From contig CM055095.1 of the NCBI GenBank assembly GCA_029204225.1, forward strand, positions 60,404,540 to 60,468,539: a stretch of 64,000 nt of DNA, in the 5' to 3' direction. A model generated the notes under the pieces. That model was not told the DNA's origin. It saw only the letters and a list, made by a program, of their open reading frames with translations, and ran no database searches. This DNA is from Diphasiastrum complanatum. Taxonomy: Eukaryota; Streptophyta; Lycopodiopsida; Lycopodiales; Lycopodiaceae. A program made the position numbers and the translations under genes. Positions 49,301 to 58,145 of this stretch are shown here, piece by piece; the first letter of the stretch is position 1; each line of letters starts with the position of its first letter.

Positions 49301-50285
49301 AAGACAATAAGGATGTAAAGTATTCCTTATGTCTTGTCATGTGAGATGAGGCTCCACTATCAATCCACCAAGGATCATTATCATCTATGTTGGCTAACAA
49401 ACTTGAAGTCATAACAAGTGATTCACATGTGTTATGTTCTTCCTCATCTATTGTAAGATTTCCTTGCCTCTCTCCTTGCTCTCTTTTCTTCTTATAACAT
49501 TCATTTGCAAAATGACCTTTTATCCCACAATAAAAGCACTTGAACTTTGACTTATTGTTCTTAGTAGAAGAGGAAGAGGAAGAGTGATCATCATGATCAA
49601 AGTTACCACCTTTGGACCATTTCCCTTTGCCTTTACCTTTGCCCTTGAATTTGCCTTTTGTGAAGAAAGCCTCTTCACCTCCACCTTGCAAGGATGCACC
49701 ATCAAGCTTTGATTGCAACCTATGTTCTTCAGCCAATAAGATTTCTTGCAAGTCAACCACACTTGGCAAGACTCTTTGAATGGCAAAACTTTGCACAAGG
49801 TTAGCATGTTCATTTAGCAAACCATTCAACATAACTTGGACTATTTCACCATCTTTTATGTTCTCATCAATGCATGCTAAATCATCACTTAGGGACTTAA
49901 CTCTCAAGATAAATGCATGAGCACTTTCACCCTCTCTTTGCCTACTAGAAAATATTTGTCTCCTTAGGGTCAATACCCTAGATGTGGACTTTGATTCAAA
50001 GAGCTTCTTTAAGGCATTCCATGCCTCACTTGCACTTTGACACTTTCCAACTTCCTTGAGAAGTTCATTTGTAACATTCATTTTAATGATATGAAGAGCC
50101 CTTTTGGCCTTCTTATCAAACCTTTGTTGCTCTTGAAGTGTGAGAGGTCTCTCTTCAATTTCTGCAACTATGTCCATGAGTTCATTCAACTCAAGTAAGG
50201 ACTCCATCCTCACTTTCCAAGTAGAGTAGTTTGATGAACTCAACCTTTCACTAGACTCTAGCATGATCCCACCATTGGAAGCCAT
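46332..50285 (-). CDS. Copia Gag-Pol polyprotein
   Basis: 1317 residues without a break. Gag (residues 1-240) starts MASNGGIMLESSERLSSSNY and has the UBN2-type capsid. A Lys/Gly-rich stretch leads to the zinc knuckle CFYCGIKGHFANEC (250-263). The protease has D-S-G-A at 309-312. The integrase has its His/Cys zinc motif (H442, H447, C476, C479) and catalytic D506, D568 and E604, the last two 36 apart as expected. The reverse transcriptase has D905 (QMDVTNAF) and YVDD at 990-993. RNase H shows D1154, E1195 and D1232, and ends near DIFTKPLGKD. All known catalytic residues are present. Length is normal for copia. The final codons run through the polypurine tract, and the stop codon lies in the LTR. 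Transcription would start in the 5' LTR. Confidence 0.97.
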   Translation of the reverse strand: MASNGGIMLESSERLSSSNYSTWKVRMESLLELNELMDIVAEIEERPLTLQEQQRFDKKAKRALHIIKMNVTNELLKEVGKCQSASEAWNALKKLFESKSTSRVLTLRRQIFSSRQREGESAHAFILRVKSLSDDLACIDENIKDGEIVQVMLNGLLNEHANLVQSFAIQRVLPSVVDLQEILLAEEHRLQSKLDGASLQGGGEEAFFTKGKFKGKGKGKGKWSKGGNFDHDDHSSSSSSTKNNKSKFKCFYCGIKGHFANECYKKKREQGERQGNLTIDEEEHNTCESLVMTSSLLANIDDNDPWWIDSGASSHMTRHKEYFTSLLSYEGEGNIIYTANDGQCDIKGIGTIPISLSTNRKANLENVLYIPSITKNLLSVSQMIDKGLDVEFIGDACLISKCGSLIAQGRRHGKLFKLDACVISNHEGCMAREQLTNQEVWHKRLGHPNFKSLEVMAKKELVLGLPKSLVANNSVCEHCALSSSHRLAYSRSTSRSKEAFQLVHSDIHSSSTTSNGGAKMYATFIDDFSRYTWIYLLKSKDEVFAAFVKFKNEMENQFNTKIKCLRSDNGGEYTSNRFKDFCIAHGIKREMSSPRTPQQNGVAERKNRTLCECAKAMRLHANLAKSFWGEALACANYLCNRWTSASLDGKTPHEVLYGRRPSVKHCRIFGCTCFVNITLDDRTKEDPSSKKGVFVGYSEVSKAYKVYIPSTKKVVISRDVIFHEENVSNVVDVDVDVPTNHHDVQDVLDEDGDATPKQTSRKTQRQRAKPSRLTYDEKGKQVVDNSNFAFLTSFDEPTCVGEAIQKKEWIQAMDHEHQALIKSNTWRLVKLPKDKKAIGCKWIFKIKTNQDESINKYKARLVAKGYAQEYGIDYDETFAPVAKMVTIRILISLATLYDWDMWQMDVTNAFLNGDLEEDIYMEQPEGYVSHDEPNHVCYLQKNLYGLKQAPRSWYAKLNSFLLSQNFVMSEYDHSLYFRLNENDITLLLIYVDDIILSGGNNLDIDEIKMALKREFEIQDLGKLHYILGIEIIRTSKSTFICQEKYVNSILKRFHMEDCKVVSTPMESNVKLTTRSNERSFKDITLYRKLIGSLIWLTITRPDLSFVVGKLSQFMQDPSEAHWKLGKRVLRYISGSRDFGILYGGTTPNLCGFSDSDFAGDQMDRKSTSAFAIYLGDGVVSWLSKKQPTISLSSTEAEYKALTTCTKEILWIKRMLLDLHLLEPEKTPIILCDNLSAQSLASNPVFHARSKHIEIAHHFVRDQVIAKEVELQHVSSKECVADIFTKPLGKDLYLMHRSNLGMCSKTMLKLASNVEEGV
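46337..46349 (-). promoter_or_regulatory. Polypurine tract (plus-strand primer)
   Basis: GTTGAAGAGGGAG on the minus strand ends directly at the LTR's TG. It is also coding, as the last residues V-E-E-G of the polyprotein. Confidence 0.85.
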
Positions 50286-51445
50286 GATTCTAATGTTTCT
50301 TCAACTTTTAGGTTCTGTCCTAAAGCACTTAGCACTCACTTTTCTCTCAACAAATGATAGATAAAGAGATCTATGAAGATTTAGGACCCTAAAACACTTC
50401 TATCTTGAACCTAGATGGTTTCCAAGCATAGAAAGGAAGATTGAAACACATGCAACACTTTGCACACACTAAGAATGGATTACAAAATCAAACCAACCTG
50501 AACACACTCTTGCTTAAGCTCTCAAACTTTCCAGCAAGTGACCAAATCAAGTTATGGTGTGAAGAGTTACTTGCATTCTTAGAAAATACCCAAAACTAGG
50601 ATGCCAAGATTACCTAGTAATGAACAAACTTGATCAACATATGATCAACACACTAAGATATTGATTCAACCTGTAAAACCACATGTAAACCACACTTCTA
50701 AAAGTTTATAAACTCTAGCAAGTGATAAATACAAGATTTAGAGGTGAATGAATGAGCACACTTAGTGAATCACAAGACTAGCTTCACTATCTTGTCAAAT
50801 CTTGGTGTTTAGATGTAGATCTAAGATCACTTCACATGAGAATGTTCCTCAACCTGTTAAGAACCTGAAAACACACTTGCATAATGGTTAACACCTTCCA
50901 GCAAATGCTCCAATCAAATTACATAAGGAGAGTTACTTACATGCTCAACAAAGTACACCAAAATTTATGCCAAAATTGATGACAATCTTTACAATATGCT
51001 CTTCACAATGGAGCTTACAATATGTTCACCCAAAAAAGGGGATCTTTCATCCAAATGGGAGCTTTGCTCAGCCTTTAGGAGAATTACAACTCACTCAAAA
51101 GAGCATTTGTCATCCACTTAATTAGAAGTTTCATCCACTTAAGGAGAGTGTTCATCCAAGAATGGAGATTGTCAACAATAGGATTGAAAAGAACATTGTT
51201 AGTATTGAATATGCACAAGCCTCACAATCACAAATGATAAGGTGTTATGATTTGATCCAAAATAGTTTCTTTTCAGCCTCTGATCTTCAATAGACCTGAA
51301 ATATGCTTTTGATCCACAAGTTCAACTCACAAAACAAAGGTTAGTAAGATTTGATCAACAAAGCAATGCAAAATCATGCTAGAACTTGATCAAACATCCA
51401 AATATCACCAAAAATGGAATACTTACTGTAAATAGAAGCCAACCA
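50286..51445 (-). other. Copia leader region
   Basis: Untranslated leader between primer site and Gag start. It contains loosely repeated words (AACCTGTTAAGAACCTGAAA, CACACTTGC, TTCCAGCAA) on the plus strand and no open frame of note. Confidence 0.7.
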
Positions 51446-51457
51446 GCTCTGATACCA
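51446..51457 (-). promoter_or_regulatory. Primer-binding site
   Basis: TGGTATCAGAGC on the minus strand, complementary to the 3' end or internal part of initiator tRNA-Met as in most plant copia elements. It sits immediately inside the 5' LTR. Confidence 0.93.
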
Positions 51458-52112
51458 TGTGAAAAATACAGATCCTAAGTGGATCTAAACTCCAAGATCA
51501 TTGGCTTGAATGCTTGCACTCCAAACTACATAAGCTAGGAATTGGCAACACATTCTATGCTACCTAGAATGCAAAGAACTTGATCAAAAAGCATTTATCA
51601 CAAATGGAAACCTCCATAAACATCAAGTGCGGCCCAAAATAGTATTATACAGTCCATAATACATCAGCCTATCACTTTTGGAAAGCACCTAAGATCATAC
51701 ACAATAGCTTGAAGACAATACACACAACAATGCTCTCAATGGAGGAAGAAACAATGACAATGATCTATTGATCTCAATGAAGCATACAAAAGGTTTCTCC
51801 AACCTGTTCTCCACGACTTCCCTACTATTTATGGATGAGGAAGATGACTCTCTCTCCTCTCTCTAGAAGGTACTTGACCCTAGATATTCCCTATATAGGA
51901 AAAATAGCTAAAAATGGCTTATATGACCAAAATACATCAAAATGGTCTCATTTTGAAGGGTATGAAGTTTGACACTTCATCATACTGAAAAAATACAGTA
52001 AATAAAAACATTGTGGCCTGGTTCACACGTGTGAAACTCCAGAACCAAAACTATTTACAATTTTAGCCAATTTAGGCCTCAAACTAGCTAGGAAATGTTG
52101 ACAATTTTCACA
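51458..52112 (-). repeat. 5' LTR, 655 bp
   Basis: Ends are an inverted TGTGAAAA / TTTTCACA. The U3 half is shared with the left LTR. The CACACGTGTG palindrome near 52,026 is a G-box core and could act in transcription. Confidence 0.92.
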
Positions 52113-53755
52113 GCTCTTACTCAATTTAAGAGCATACAAATGATGGTACAACATCTTGCTTTCTAGATGTTTTGGAAACACAATCAAGTCACAAGAGACA
52201 AGAAGTAATTTCAAACTAAAGACTTCATTCAAAAACTGAATAGTCTTACTTGATCTTTGAGCTAAGCAAATCTCAATTAAGCAAGATATATCATTAATCA
52301 AAGAAAAAGAACAATCGGTGAGTAAAACAAAATGAATACCACCTTAACTTATCTTTTCTTTTGCATGAAATAAGATCAACCCTAGAACAGATTCAATAGA
52401 AACAAAAGAATCTTTGGAGCAACTCATATGAGTTGTTGCTCCACTATCAATATACCATGATACATCATTAAAAGGTAAAGAAGAAAAACTAGACATCAGC
52501 AGAGATGCCTCTCCACAACTTGCATGTGAGTCTTCTATGATACAACTGGTTTGAACTTCTTGTGTCTTCTTCTTGAAGTTAGAAGGATGAGCTAACTCAT
52601 CTTCTACTCCACCATAGTCTTTGTTCTTTGCTTTTTTCTTGGTGAAGGCACGAGAGTACTGGTTCTTACTCCTCTTTCTTGACTTGATCTCGGCTTCATG
52701 AAGGTTCTTCAGAGTCTCCCAAGTCTCCTTTGCTGAGGTGCATGAACTAATCTCTCTCAACATCTCATCAGAGATGTTCAATTTGATGATATGTAAAGCA
52801 ATTCTTGCTCTCTTCTTGAATTTCTGAGCCTCATAAAAAGCTGTAGGTTCAACTTCAATTCCAGTTACAATATCCATTACACCATAGAGAATCAACAAGG
52901 ATTCTATCCTATCCTTCCAAACTGAATAGTTAAAGGTGTATAGTCTTTCACTAGCTTGAAAGAGACAATCTCCTACAGATGCCATGAATGTGAAGACTCT
53001 TGTAATTGGACTACAATATGTTTGAGCTTGTTCCTATCTGACTTAGATTTGCTGCTCTCTTTCACTATAGGTATTTTCAAAAAATGTACTACCTTCCTAT
53101 GTGAAACACATGCAACTGTATTTGAGACAGATCTCAAATATTCCACAAGACAAGCTAACTAGATCAAATACACAAAGTGGATTGAGACACTTTGGTTAGT
53201 TTGAATCCTACTTTTGGCACGTGTGAAATGCAACAAAAGAAAACACTATTGACACTCAGAAGGCTCAAAGGGTGTTCAATTACTTCAAACTCAGTCTTGA
53301 TCTTTAGTTTCTTGTGTAGGATGCCCAAAACCATGAATATAGAACAAAGTAAAAATTGATTCAAATCAAAATATTGTCACTCGGATTTTGGACCTATCCT
53401 ATTCCTCTTTAAGAGCTTATAACTCTTGCTAGACACTTTAGATTGATTTGGTTTTAATTTCTATGGAAAGTATAGATCATAAGCTTTCCATCAAGCTATA
53501 ACATTGTTATCTTTGGATCTATCAGTAAGGAGAACAAAGGGACTGAAAATCTCTGATTCTCACACGTGCGGATTTCCAAAATTTCGTACTACCTAAATTC
53601 AGGTCTGAAAATTCAGTTCGGGTCCGATTTGATCCAATTACACTTCAGAAAAAGGTTAGAAAAAGTGCAAAACTGCTTTTTTTGCTTCTTTATCTCTCAA
53701 TTTCTTGTACTATCAGGGAAATTAACATGCAAAGCTTAATGAGGCTCTGATACCA
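52113..53755 (-). pseudogene. Second copia element: gag-protease remnant
   Basis: Minus strand. The start ATG at 52,985 reads MASVGDCLFQASERLYTFNY, then a UBN2-like Gag (VWKDRIESLLILYG, ARIALHIIKLNISDEMLREI). A deletion follows that removes the zinc knuckle and most of the capsid C-terminus, then VSWYIDSGATTHMSCSKDSF, the protease active-site segment (D-S-G-A). The frame stops at 52,344. More of the same element probably continues to 52,113, where the intact copia element begins. The primer site TGGTATCAGAGC is at 53,744-53,755, directly beside its LTR. The Gag start resembles that of the intact element, so the two families are related. Confidence 0.85.
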
Positions 53756-54330
53756 TGTTGAAAATTCCAGAATTCACACGTGTGGGGAATGTCCACAAGA
53801 GTGACTGATCTTGATTAAGCTTTGTGATTGGCATAGTACCGTGATTCTAGATTGTTCAACAAGATCTAGTTTAGAAGATATGGCTAATTCACAATCTAGC
53901 ATGCTAATCAATAGACTATGATAGCAATGAATCAAAGAATGATTAAAAGTACAAGATTACAATGCATAAGCATTAGCCTCAACATGAGTTAGAGAGAGAG
54001 AGCTAGAGAGATAACAAGAAAAAAATAGTTTAGATCCAACCAAGCATGAGATGGCTACAAAACTTTTGTTCTTCATTACTTTGTGAATGAGAATGATATG
54101 TACATATATAGGAGAGCCAAAATTCGTGGTACTCCTTGCATTCAGTGCACATCCTACACCTATTCAAGTGCAAACAACTATTAACTTGACACCTAACTGC
54201 TAGCATGCATAGGTTGCACCTAACTTCTACCTACTTTCTCCAAATGGCAATTTCTCAACTAGCCATGTACAGATCTACATGCATGTGTCCATTAGAGTGA
54301 TTGCATGCTTTGCATGTCACTATGGAAACT
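53756..54330 (-). repeat. 5' LTR of the second copia element
   Basis: Begins on the plus strand with TGTTGAAAATTCCAGAATTC and holds CACACGTGTGGGG. Reading on the minus strand, a TATATATG box lies near 54,103. The outer end was not fixed. The inner 330 bases have an inverted copy at 54,675-54,994. Confidence 0.7.
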
Positions 54331-54674
54331 TAGGACATTATGTATTTATTGTGGCTCGAGTTTCTACAAGGTCATAATTGACCAATTCCATGTGAATCTC
54401 TATATGCATGTCAAACTAGACATTGTCAACATTTTTGCATATCATACTAGACCAACTAGACTTTATGCATGTCACTGGAATTTGATCTACCTAACCCAAA
54501 CTTGCCCTATTCTACAAGGATATGTGCTCAATTCACATACCTTGAATATGTACAAAGTATTTACATGGGTAGGATCCCCCAAACATTAACAACAGATGAT
54601 AGATATGTTTTACAATTCTTAACACGAGCTACCTCAAACTCCATAAATATGTGTAGCTCTCCACACAATCAATA

Positions 54675-54994
54675 ATGAAGAACCAAAGTTTTGTAGCTAT
54701 CTCATGCCATTTTGGATCTAAACTAATATTGCTTGTTATCTCTCTAGCTTTCTCTCTCTAACTCGTGTTGAGGCTAATGCTCATACACTGAAATCTTGTA
54801 CTTTTATTCATTCTTTGATTCATTGCTATTATATTCTGTTGATTAGCATGCTAGATTGTGAATTAGCCATTTCTTCTGAACTAGATCTTGTTGATCAATC
54901 TAGAATCAGGTTATGGTGCCAATCACAAAGCTTAATCAAGATAAATCACTCTTGTGGACATTCCCCACACGTGTGAATTCTGGAAATTTTGTCA
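54675..54994 (+). repeat. Inverted LTR copy (solo or 3' LTR)
   Basis: Reverse complement of 53,760-54,090 with moderate divergence. Shared words include GATTAGCATGCTAGATTGTG, CACAAAGCTTAATCAAGAT and CCCCACACGTGTGAATTCTG. It ends in ...TTTTGTCA at 54,994 without a primer site after it. With the left LTR it makes a large inverted repeat with a loop of about 580 bases. Confidence 0.8.
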
Positions 54995-55118
54995 TCTATG
55001 CACTATTTGGACATATCCCAAAGGTACCATTCCAAAGCTAGGTTAATGATTTGACTTAGAATAAGGTATCCTATGCTTTTGGCACGTGTGGCATCCCATA
55101 ACATGGCCTCAAAGTCAT

Positions 55119-55382
55119 TTACAAGCGGTAATTGTGCAAACTAGCTTGTGTAAATTTAACAGTCGACAATTGACAACAGTTGAGGAATCGGTCTTTTCTT
55201 CTAGTATCTCCTTGTAGCAACATGGTAATAACTCTTGAAATATTCAATTTTGGGTGTGTCATCATGATCATTACCCAGCTATCATATGAACTTGGCAAGC
55301 TTGAAAGAAGTGTCATTACTGTGTCTCGATCATCTATGACTGATCTGAAAGTGCCCATTTGTTGCAATGGTGTTATGTCCAT
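55119..55382 (-). pseudogene. Copia gag fragment
   Basis: MGTFRSVIDDRDTVMTLLSS then LPSSYDSWVMIM is the conserved end of a copia Gag (UBN2) domain: I-D-D-x3-x-x-x-L-L-x-S-L-P-x-S-Y-D. Only about 85 residues remain, so it is a fragment. Confidence 0.7.
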
Positions 55383-55399
55383 GTCCTGTATAAGGGAAT

Positions 55400-55950
55400 C
55401 GGATTAGTTCCTGACGTGGATAGCCAGTCACTCCAGATGTATGTGATTATTAGTTATGCTACGTCATTCCGGACATGGTCATATCAAGTAATTAATAATC
55501 ATATGAGGGCCTAGACCTATAATTGGACATAGGAGCACATGCATGGTGAACACTACTTTAATGCAAGAATAGGAGGTCAATAGCTCAATATAGGTTGCAT
55601 GGGGATACTAGGGAGAATATTCTCTCTCTCTTGAGGAGAATATGTCCATTGGAAACTAGCCCATCCTCCTATTGTGAATTCAGATTCTTGAGTCAGTTTC
55701 TCCTCCTCTCTCTTGTGTTCTTCACTATGGCTTGGGGGCTAGGTCCAGGAGGAAACTCCAGGAGGGATCTAGGTTTAGATGGGTGATTTTTCTCCACAGG
55801 TGTTTTGGCTCAATAGTGGCATTACAAGTGGAAATGGATAATTTGCCATCTATGCCAAATTTCGTCCTATCAACATCCTACGCCTAGATGTTTGATATAA
55901 CAAACATAAGACCCCTATATCTAACATAGATAATCTTTTTCAATTCTTCA
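55400..55950. repeat. Dispersed repeat / LTR-like, related to 10.7-11.15 kb
   Basis: TTAGTTATGCTACGTCATTC, GAGGGCCTAGACC and GGCTTGGGGGCTAGG match 10.7-11.15 kb in order. The right edge at about 55,950 is the start (minus strand TGTGAAGAATTGAAA) of the LTR belonging to the copia relic that follows. Confidence 0.5.
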
Positions 55951-56945
55951 CACTCCTCCTAAAAAATTATCTATGAAGATTTAAGCATTGATCTTGATAT
56001 AACTCCAAGGGAGATCTATGCTTGATGAAAGCACTTTTGCTCAAAGGCTTGGTGAGTAGATCGGCAATACAAGAGGACGAGTTGACATGCTCCAAATAGA
56101 TTTCTCCTCCAATAAGCTTTTCTCTCACAAAATGGTGTGCCACTTCTATATGCTTGCTTCTTGCATGAAATATGGGATTATTGGCAAGATCTTAGGCCGA
56201 GATATTATCACACTTGATCATTGGTAGATCATCTTCCTTGATGCACTTTAGCTCCAATGATAATCTCTTGATCCAAAGGACCTCTTTGGTAGTTGTAGTG
56301 AGTGCTTTGTACTAAGCCTCACATGAAGAGAGATATATAGTATCTTGCTTTTTGGAAAGCCAAGATATTAGATTGCCTCCAAGAAAGATAGTGTATGCAC
56401 TAATAGACTTTCGATTCATCTTGTCACTTGCAAAATCCGAATCCGAGTAGCCAACAATGGATAGATCTTCACTTTTATAAAGTAGACCATAATCACAAGC
56501 AGAATCCTCTTGGCCATCTTCCAATGATGGATCTTAGGATCTTGCATAAATTGACTCAATTTGTGCACAAAAAACTTAAATCGGGCCTAGTAATGGTAAG
56601 CCAAATCAAGGAGCCTACAAGACTCCTAAAAAGTGTGATGTCCTCAAAGGATCTTTCATCACCTTTATTAGGATCTTTTCCAATTTGCTCCATTGGAGTA
56701 TCTACACTCTTAGAATTTTTCATATGGAATTTTTTCAACATAGAGTGAGCATATCTAGATTGGCATATAAAAACATGATCTTCATAAAAATCAATCTCTA
56801 GGCCTAGGATGTAATGTATTTCTCCTAGATCTTGCATTTTAAACTCACAACCAAGTGCTAGTTTCATCAACTAGCTTGATACAACTTCCACAAAGAATAA
56901 TGTCATCAACATAAATTAGAAGATGATCTACATCAGACAGTGTAA
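55951..56945 (-). pseudogene. Copia RT-RNase H relic
   Basis: From 56,940 downwards: LLIYVDDIILCG (RT active site), EFKMQDLGEIHYILGLEID, VDTPMEQIGKDPNKGDERSF, GSLIWLTITRPDLSFL, then RNase H pieces YSDSDFASDKMNRKSISAYT, ISWLSKKQDTIYLSS, and a worn end with TKPLSKSAFIKHRS. A TTTAGGAGGAG polypurine tract at about 55,953-55,965 precedes its 3' LTR. Upstream RT, integrase and gag are missing. Stops occur near 56,312, 56,530 and 56,870. It is on the same strand as the two copia elements to the left. Confidence 0.88.
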
Positions 56946-57304
56946 CATCATCCCCAAGAATCAACTTTATTAAATTTGAAAGACGTTACATTCATACATA
57001 GACTAATTGGTCTCAGTGCCACCAACACGTGTTGGGCATTGTGCCTAGCTCACGCTGGTAGAGGGAGCTGAGACTTGGCGATTGGATTCCTGGCGAGCTG
57101 CCCAAGTTTGTGCCTGTCGGACTCTCCCTTTAGTTCTATTGTGATTCGACACGCCCCCGTTGTCCTAGAATATAGTGTTGTCTGGTAAAGCACGGTTTTT
57201 AGGACTTAGTTTTCATTTTTCTGATTTAAGCCTAGCAAAATCAGTCTAGCTCCCGGATATGTATCTCGGGAGCTATCTTGGCAGGAAGAATCAACTTAGC
57301 TCCT

Positions 57305-57815
57305 AAACATGGGTACCAGGAGCTGACTAGGCCATGACTCAAGCTCTAGAGCTAGCTCATGATTTGTGAGTATTTGACTGGCTCACCACAAATCAGAGGC
57401 TTGGTCCTTGACTCTCTAACTTACTCTAGGAGTTTTGGGAGTGTCACCCCTCAGAGTCTTGCGGGGCACACTGGGTGCACCCAAGTCAGCTGTCAACATC
57501 CTTTCATTGTTTGAGAAAGTTGGTGTCCTCATTCGGGCCAAACTGGAGCCTAAGACTCATAGCTTTGGGCTTGATTCATCGGCCAGATTTTATTATAAGG
57601 ACAAAGGCATGGACTTTATTCTGGAAATGGGACCCAGGAGTTGACTAGGCCATGACTCGAGCTCCAAAGCTAGCATATGACTTGTGACTACTTGACTGGC
57701 TCACCACAGGTCGAAGGTTTAATCCTGGACTCTCTAACTTGCTCTGGGACTTTTGAGAGTGTCACCCCTCAAAGTCTTACGGCGCAAATTGGGTCCCCAA
57801 GTCAGCTTTACAACA
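57305..57815. repeat. Tandem duplication, period about 320 bp
   Basis: CAGGAGCTGACTAGGCCATG, TGACTGGCTCACCACAAATC, GACTCTCTAACTTACTCT and GAGTGTCACCCCTCAGAGTC at 57,315-57,490 recur with changes at 57,634-57,800. Confidence 0.8.
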
Positions 57816-57831
57816 TATGGCCTCCTCAAGG

Positions 57832-58145
57832 TTTTTTCAAAATGGGGGCCCAAGGTAACAATAGCCCCCCTATTTTTCCACACCACGTTCAAAAGAACGA
57901 CAATGAAAGTCTTGAAAAATTGAAGATTATAGTGGATTCAAATTTGGGATTCAGCCTTTAAGAGGCCTTCAAATCTTTTGTCTATGGTTTATTACACTAG
58001 ATCTAAGTGAAACCTATTGAAATGTGATTTGACTCATGATAAATGAAAGTCAACTGCCACAAAGGACTATTAGTGAGTAAAATTATCCTGATTAGCAAAA
58101 ATGTTTGGACAAGAAAAGGGTCCTTCTTGAGTCCAAAAAAAGCCC
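57832..58145 (+). repeat. Dispersed repeat, copy 3 of 3
   Basis: TTTTTTCAAAATGGGGGCCC, then GTGAAACCTATTGAAATGTG, CAACTGCCACAAAGGACTAT, GAGTAAAATTATCCTGATTA and TTGAGTCCAAAAAAAGCCCT, in the same order as copy 1 at 34.3 kb. Confidence 0.75.

Larger units (their letters stand above)
46039..52112 (-). mobile_element. Ty1/copia LTR retrotransposon, intact coding region, incomplete 3' LTR
   Basis: Element on the minus strand. The 5' LTR at 51,458-52,112 (655 bases) begins TGTGAAAATTG and ends TTTTTCACA, followed at once by the tRNA-Met-type primer site TGGTATCAGAGC at 51,446-51,457. A leader of about 1.16 kb (50,286-51,445) precedes the polyprotein (46,332-50,285). The polypurine tract lies at 46,337-46,349, then the 3' LTR. 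The first 298 bases of the two LTRs (46,039-46,336 and 51,815-52,112) look identical to me, which implies a recent insertion. Beyond that the left copy diverges, so the 3' LTR is truncated or mosaic. The right end sits inside another copia element. Confidence 0.93.

Noticed and set aside
47736-49813. Several open frames overlapping the copia polyprotein
   Set aside because: They are antisense or shifted shadows of the intact polyprotein.
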